From positions 20,240 through 84,239 of the forward strand of contig JAXCGZ010019193.1 of NCBI GenBank assembly GCA_037179515.1: a stretch of DNA of 64,000 nucleotides. Reading direction: 5' to 3'. Each line of letters starts with the position of its first letter. Position 1 is the stretch's first letter. Shown here piece after piece: positions 57,621-64,000 of the stretch. The translations under genes were made by a program, and so were the position numbers. This DNA comes from Halocaridina rubra. Its lineage: Eukaryota > Arthropoda > Malacostraca > Decapoda > Atyidae. The notes under the pieces were generated by a model. The model was not told where the DNA came from. It saw only the letters and a list, made by a program, of their open reading frames with translations, and did no database searches.

Positions 57621-59187
57621 CAGTGGCTCCCAAACTTTTCAAGACAGGCACCCCCTTGGCTTCCAGGTGGATTCCTAGTGCCCCCTCACTATTCATACTC
57701 AAGCAAGCACACCTTTTTTTTTATTTTGGTGTGCTTCAAATTGAAAACAAAATTAAACACAAAGATGTATCTCACAAATAAAACCTAATTTACTAAACCA
57801 ATTTATTTAGCAGTTTTAGCTGTGTCAGCAATATGGAAAGATTAATCAACATCCCACCAGTAACCATAGTAACATACTTCATTGTCTTCACAGTTATTGT
57901 TAATGGGATGGATGTGCTTGGTGCAAGGTAGCTTCTCAACATCTGGCTGGAATTCATTAAGAAGTCATAGATCCCCACGTTCAGTAATTTTCAGTCTGTT
58001 TCTTTGCTTGGAAAGAAGCAAGGCGAGTACACTGAAGCCCCGTTCTAGTAAATATGATATTGGGAAGTGACCTTGTTCCATAATACTGAATAGCATTCAG
58101 AGATTTTTTTTTTCTTCTTCATTTACATCTTTTCCCACTTTTATGTGGGGTCGATGTTTCTGGCCAGTGTTCTCTATATGTTCCTGTCCCATACCTTATC
58201 ACCCAACAAACCTTTAGATATCAGGTCATCATTGATGCAATCCATCCACCTATGCTTTGGTCTCCCCCTTCCTCTCCTACCCTTTACATCAATTTCCAGC
58301 ACCCTCCTCCCAACACACTGTTCATCCCTTCTAACGACATGACCATACCACCTTAGTCTGCTTTCTTATATCTTAGCTGATATTTCTCTAACTTTTTTTG
58401 GTAACCAAAAATCTTGCTATGATTTTTTGAACTATGACCTCAGCTCAATGTCATTTTGGATTGAAACCGGTTTATCCTCTGCCACTTTTATTTCCTCACT
58501 GTTGACATCTAAGAATGGATTGATCACCCAGTCTGGTATATTAAGTAATAAAAGATCCTGAAATCTCTCAGACATGTCTCTTTGCAACTCATCTAGGTGT
58601 GCTCAGTACACTTGAAACCATCATCTGGTATGCTCTTCTCCTCCAGTTCAGAGACTGCTAGAGTTCATGATGGGCTAGGATTCGTTTGAATAACTGTATC
58701 TTGGACGAGAAGGTGTAGATAGCTGATATGACTTTAATAAGTTTAACATCATATCCTTGCAACTGCAGATTTACTTCATTAAGTTTTGTGAACACATTTG
58801 ACAAATAAGCAATGTCATGCTTGATGTTTCTTTGTTCATCACAGAGTACAGAGCTGGAGCCTTGGAAGAATTCAACAACTGTAGTTGTCTGCTGACTCTG
58901 CTCTCTAATTTGGCTGGGTGACGTGTGGTAAATGGTGCATCACTGTACTTTTGATTACATAACAAAGCTATCCATTCGTTTATAATTCTTATGTCAATTT
59001 TATCCTCTATATACTGCATGAGTGTTCCTTTACCTTAGTGTTTATGACATATATTTTGTCATTCTGATTTTGTAAAAAACAAAAAGTTATTTATTAAATG
59101 CTCCCAATACTAGCCTGTTGCCCTATATCACCCTCTTTTGCCTCACCATCCCCAGGGGTACCATACTGCCCAGTTCGGGAGCCATTG
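57621..59187 (-). mobile_element. hAT element with nested RTE fragment (right arm)
   Basis: Mirror of 43971-45537. CAGTGGCTCCCAAACTTTTC at 57621. The RTE-like insert is at about 58106-58383. Confidence 0.8.
58106..58383 (-). pseudogene. RTE-like LINE 3' fragment (right arm)
   Basis: Mirror of 44775-45052, beginning with T-rich TTTTTTTTTCTTCTTC on the + strand. Confidence 0.75.
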
Positions 59188-59295
59188 TTTTAGAGTATGT
59201 ATTTTTAGCATTGATGGGGGCCTAGGTTCGAATATAAGTATTTTCCGACTTACGATGAAATTCGGGTCACAGCACAAACTGTTAGCATACAGCAC

Positions 59296-59680
59296 TAAAT
59301 GGTAAGGAAGCCCATCAGTGACACAATTTATAGACAAAATAATGCTATATTGCGGGTCCTAACTGGACCCCTTCTCAAGCACAAGTGAGTGTAAAATGAC
59401 AGTGACAGAGGGAGTAAAAACAAAAAGGACTCAGGAGACTTTAGGGATTTAAAAATTAAAGATAGTAAGTCAAGCCTAATCCAAAAGAAATAACACCCTC
59501 AAACAAAGAAAATCGACAAAATAATTAAGAAATCATCAACAATAAAATAAAATAATCTCTAATTACAAATATAGATTGGTATGGAGGTAACCCCTTTAAT
59601 ATAAAAAAGCAAAGGACCAGTGAGCTCAAAATCACACAAGCCAAACAGAAGAAATGACAAGAGTAATGGAAAAAATATAT
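59296..59680 (-). mobile_element. Penelope-like 3' tail repeat (right arm)
   Basis: Mirror of 43480-43862. In this orientation it resembles 11334-11700 directly. Confidence 0.4.
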
Positions 59681-59712
59681 ATATATCTATATAAATATGC
59701 ACTTAAATATAA

Positions 59713-62700
59713 TTTTTTTTTTTTTTTTTAAGAGTGTGACACCGGGACAGGCAGAAACTACCCTCATCAATAAAGGCCCGGGCACGAGAAAATACCAAGA
59801 CGAAGGAAAAGAAACAGGTTAAGGGCAAGGCAGAGATGAGGTAATGTCACACAAAGGAAAATGACAGACAGAAAAAACAGTCAAAGTACAGAGGACCAAG
59901 AGATATGGAGGACTAGGCTTTGATATGATGATAGATCTGCTTTTTGAAGGATGAAAGGTCATAAGAATTAGGAAAGACAGAAGGAGGAAGAGAGTTCCAG
60001 AGTCTAGAGGTAGATGGGAAGAAGCAGTCGCTGCAAAGACCAATCCCCTAACTACAAATCTCCACACAGTACCTGTGAGATGAGGCTACTTGGGGAGTGT
60101 TACGCGGCCTCGGCAGTGGAGGAGGGATGCAACTCGCCAACTCATCAGAGCAGCGATGGAAGTAGTAGCAATAGAAAAGCGAAAGGGAAGATACCTTACG
60201 GCGAAGAGAGAGAGACTCCAGGTTAGAAGTAAGAGAAGGATCATTAATGAGTCTGACTGCCTTAGATTCAACCCTATCAAGAAGATAAGTAAAGGAAGAA
60301 GCACCCCAGATGTGTGAGCAGTATTCTTAGCAGGGGCAGATAAGACCTTTGTAAATTTTAAGTAACTGCAATGAGGAAAAGTAATGACGAAAATGAAACA
60401 AAGCCCCCAATTTTTTGGATGAAGATTTAGAAATTTAGATTATGTGATTCCTCCAAGACAAGTTAGAGGCTATATGGATTCCTAATATATTGATAAAGTT
60501 AAGAGAGTAAATTTCATTAGTTTCGAAGACAATAGGGTTATCAGGAGGAGAAGAAGATAAAGAGATAGCCAGAAACTGTGTCTTGGAGGCATTGAATTTA
60601 ACTAAATTTTGAGTGCCCCATTCAGATACTCTCTGCAAATCGGAGTTAAGAGTAGAAGAAAGAGTGATATGAGATTGATTACGAGTAACAGATGAAGGTT
60701 GTGAAGAAAAGGCAGAGAAAAAGTGAGGGGTAGAATCATCGGCAAAGGCATGAAGAAGAGAGGAAGATTGGGATTGTAGAAGATCATTGATGAAGAGAAG
60801 GAAGAGAGTAGGTGAAAGAAAAGAGCCCTGTGGAATACCGCTGGTAACAGAGAAAGGGCTAGATGTCGCGCCATCAACAACTACAGTTATAAAACGGTCA
60901 GTAAGAAAACTGGAAATCAGAGAACAGAAAGAAGGGGTAAAGCCATAGGCAGGGAGTTTGGCCAACAGAGCCTTGTGCCAGACTCTGTCAAAAGCCTTAG
61001 AGATATCAAGGGCGACGACAAAGGATACCCCATAGTTCCTCAGAAAAGATGACCATACATGAGTAAGATAGGACAGGAGATCGCCAGTGGATCTTGCCTT
61101 ACGGAAGCCGTACTGGTGATTGTAGATAAGTGAGTTAGATTCAAGGGATTTCAAGAAGTGAACATTGAGCAAAGTTTTGATAACTTTAGCAGTAGAGGAG
61201 GTTAGAGCAATAGGTCGGTAGTTAGAAGGAATAGAGCGGTCACCCTTCTTAGGAACAGGTTGAACTAGTGCATGCTTCCAAGATGAAGGATAGATACTGG
61301 TTGACAGAATGAGGCGAAAAAGACGGCAAAGCACGGGAGCCATCTCATCTGCAAACTCCTTAAGGAACCTTGCAGGGATACCATCGGGACCGGATGCCTT
61401 GTTTGTCTTTAGCGAGCGAAGAACCTTATGAACTTTGCGTGAAGAGAGGATAAGGGAGGGCATAGGGTTAGAGAGGGGAAAAGACTGAGGAACAGGTGCG
61501 CTGGAATCGTTGATAGAAGAGTTGGCAGAAAAATGAGAGCCAAAGAGAGTGGCTTTGTCAGTGGGAGAGTAAGCTATAGAACCTTCAGAACGAATGAAAG
61601 GGGGAAAGTTTGAGTTACAGAAGTTTTTGGAGAGTTTTTTGGCTAAGGACCAAAAGCATTTGTCAGTGGGAGAGGAGTTAAAGGTCATCAACTTTCCTTC
61701 TTATAAAGGAAGCCTTAGACCTTCGAATCTGAGCTGTACAGCGATTCCTAGCTATAATAAAAGCAGAGCGAGTTAAATCGGAAGGAGAGACTTGGTAAGA
61801 TTGGTGAGCCTGATTCCTAGCCTGGATAGCCATGGAGCAGGCACGGTCAAACCAAGGTTTAGGGGGAGAGAAAGTTTTTGTAGAAGAGGGGATGTACGCC
61901 TCCATTCCCGCGGTCGTGATCTCGGCAACTTTTAGAGCTACCTGCTCAGGGTTGAGGGACCGAAAGCAGTAGTTATCCCATGGGAAGTCAAAGAGAAAGT
62001 TATGCAAATTTTCATGTTGGGTTCGCTCGAAGTGCCAAAGGTGGCGCTGAGTAGGAGTGATTGGTGGTGGGGGAGCGAAAATGGAAGAGACGAGATCATA
62101 GAGTGGTCAGATTTACCAAGAGGGGAATGCACAGAATAAGAGTAGTTTGAAGGGTTAGAAGTAAAAAATAGGTCAAGTGTGTTTGCAACATGTTCGTGAC
62201 GATCAGGAACGTGAGTAGGATGTTTGATAATTTGCTCCAGATCTTGAGTAAAAGAGAAAGCAAGGGCCTCGCTTCCTCCCAAATCAGTGTGAGAAGAATG
62301 AAGCCACTCACTGTGGTGTACATTGAAGTCTCCAATGTAGAGAACTTTGGCATGTGGGTGAGAAGATAGCAAGGACTCTTGGCACGAGGAGAGATATTCA
62401 AAGAAAGACACAAACTCTGTGGAGTTTGGAGAACAGTAGCAGAAGCAAAAGATGATAGTGGTAGTGGAGAGATAGACTTTTAACCAGAGAACATCAAAGT
62501 CAGGAGATTCAAGGTCCATGAGCATCACAGTAGGAGTGTTAGTGTTGCAGTATGCACAGACCCCACCTTTGGAACAAAAACGAGTACACAGATTATAGTG
62601 AGAGATTTGGAATGGGTCAGTGGAAGCATGTATAGACAACTGGGTTTCAGATAGGAGGAGGAGGCTAGGGAGGAAAGTGCCCAAGTGCTGTTCCACAGAT

Positions 62701-62907
62701 GAAAGATTAGAGTTCAGCCCACGAATGTTTGAATAGTGAAGAGTGAAAGAAGCAGATCTATTGGGAGGTGCAAGGTTAAGAGCAGAACCATTACTACCAC
62801 CAGACGGGTCTGCCCTCAAGCCAATGAGTGGAGTCAACACGATCCCCGGAGATTCTTCGCACCCCACTATGCTGGGTACTGGGGGCCATTAATTGTGAAC
62901 CTTCCAT
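59713..62907 (-). pseudogene. LINE endonuclease-reverse transcriptase and 3' UTR (right-arm copy), broken
   Basis: Mirror of the LINE at 40253-43446. It shares the stop after the RT block, the frame slip before NSSPTDKC and the later TAA. Private differences: one extra base near 62826 that shifts the frame just after the start, one extra base near 62095 after SDHSMI, and substitutions giving R and S where the left arm has H and F (FIRSEGSIAYS). GDFN, SDHS, IPQGSF and FADD are all present. Confidence 0.88.
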
Positions 62908-63236
62908 AAATAATAACAAATGTGAGGAAAAGGAAAGTAAAAGAGACAGATGTCCAGAATGTTGTGACTTGTCAAATGTAATGGAATAGCAAGAGATGTG
63001 TAATGAATATGCCAGAATATTCAGTGTAGGTGTAGGCATGAGGAAAGAACCGTCCTGAAGGAAGACTCAACCTGGAACTGTCTGGACCAGTCCTAGTTGC
63101 ATCCTAATACCTTTAGTCGTAGTCTTTCAACGGGCGGCTGGTGCTTTGGCCAACCTACTAATCTTATACAAACACATGTACACACACCCATATACATGTA
63201 TATACACAATCATATATATATTGTTAAATATATATA

Positions 63237-63303
63237 CAGTAATCCCTCGCTTTTTCGCGGTTCACCTATCGCGAATTCAGTGCATTGCGGATTTTTTGGA
63301 CAA

Positions 63304-63384
<81 letters not shown>

Positions 63385-63664
63385 TTATTTATTTATTTTT
63401 TTTTTTTGTGTGACACCAGGACGGGCCAAAAATTTATAAAATAAAACAGCCTTTATCAGGCTGTAAAGAGAAACAGAGATGGAGAGTGTACTGACCTCTC
63501 AGATGTGAAGGGATTATAAAAGATGTGTAATGAACATCCAGTTCTCTACTGGGTTTTAGTATACCTCTGCATTACTTTCATGATGTCTATTCCAATAATT
63601 CTCCTTATATCTTATTATTATTATTATTGGAGGCAATAATTTTCCTTTGATGATGATTGGGGAG

Positions 63665-63741
<77 letters not shown>

Positions 63742-63956
63742 GGGCTCATCATTGGTTGTACATGTGTTGGTTTATTTACTTTAATAACTGTGTACAGTGC
63801 CCCTCCCTAGTTGGCTGAGACAAAGAGAGTGTGGTGGGTTGGGTAAAATAGAATGCTGGAGAGAGAGAGAGAGACAGAAACATCTTTATTGAACGCTTGT
63901 TCATTCAACCAAAAGGACATTATTTATTGTAAAAATAATGGTTTAATTACAAATTC

Positions 63957-63991
<35 letters not shown>

Positions 63992-64000
63992 TAATTAATT
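63237..64000 (+). mobile_element. Composite Tigger-like MITE (mirror of copy H, cut by the window end)
   Basis: CAGTAATCCCTCGCTTTTTC at 63237 with a (TTA)n at about 63305-63384, the cargo left arm, the loop and a short (GA)n (63859-63876). The sequence stops in the (TAA)n of the right arm. Confidence 0.8.

Larger units (their letters stand above)
51905..64000 (-). repeat. Giant inverted repeat, right arm (~12.1 kb)
   Basis: Reverse complement of the left arm, running to the window edge. The last 11 nt (TTAATTAATT) do not follow the left-arm (TTA)n, so the arm may end there or the microsatellite may simply differ. Confidence 0.95.

Noticed and set aside
63900..64000. Telomere-like or contig-end repeat at the right edge
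   Set aside because: The sequence is (TAA)n with a few TTAATT words, not TTAGG or another telomere repeat; it corresponds to the microsatellite in copy H.

Overview
This is a eukaryotic genomic window made almost entirely of repeats. The microsatellite load is extreme: (TA)n, (GA)n, (TAA)n/(TTA)n and (TGTC)n, in runs of up to about 560 bp. Around these sit decayed DNA transposons of three groups (Tigger/pogo, hAT with a BED finger, and Tigger-derived nonautonomous elements), CR1/Jockey-like and RTE-like LINEs, and pieces that look like Penelope elements. The combination of microsatellites and transposon families is what I associate with decapod crustacean genomes (crab, shrimp or crayfish). 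That assignment is inference from family resemblance. I found no intact host gene, tRNA, rRNA or CRISPR array, and every long coding stretch I recognise is a broken transposon gene.

Layout. 1-5.6 kb: LINE 3' remnants, (TA)n arrays and three copies of a composite unit with Tigger-like ends and a foldback cargo of (TTA)n-(GA)n-(TAA)n. 5.6-19.3 kb: a run of Tigger elements. Most are internally deleted and carry arrays of about 160-bp subterminal repeats; one near-full copy lies at 11.7-14.5 kb. 19.3-21.9 kb: unassigned DNA, a LINE remnant, a 103-bp-arm hairpin and partial cargo copies. 21.9-26.3 kb: a Tigger derivative with a 2.8-kb hAT element nested inside it. 27.5-31.4 kb: a nearly complete two-ORF LINE, then a foldback sequence. 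32.1-36.0 kb: the best Tigger copy, with all three catalytic aspartates present. 36.2-39.9 kb: more composite units.

From about 39.15 kb to the window end the sequence is one giant inverted repeat. The left arm (about 39.15-51.23 kb) returns in reverse complement as the right arm (about 51.90-64.0 kb), with paired coordinates summing to 103158-103160. Each arm holds a composite unit, a broken LINE, a Penelope-like tail, a hAT element with an RTE fragment inside it, Tigger pieces and a tandemly duplicated GIY-YIG fragment. The arms are nearly identical and share the same inactivating lesions. Between them is a spacer of about 670 nt that contains a 317-nt stretch with no G at all on the + strand. 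This may be a very recent inverted duplication, or a fold-back read or assembly artefact; the sequence alone cannot decide.

Nothing here works as a pathway. The common thread is nesting: transposons that target TA sit against (TA)n arrays, other elements insert into them, and the resulting composites recur as units.
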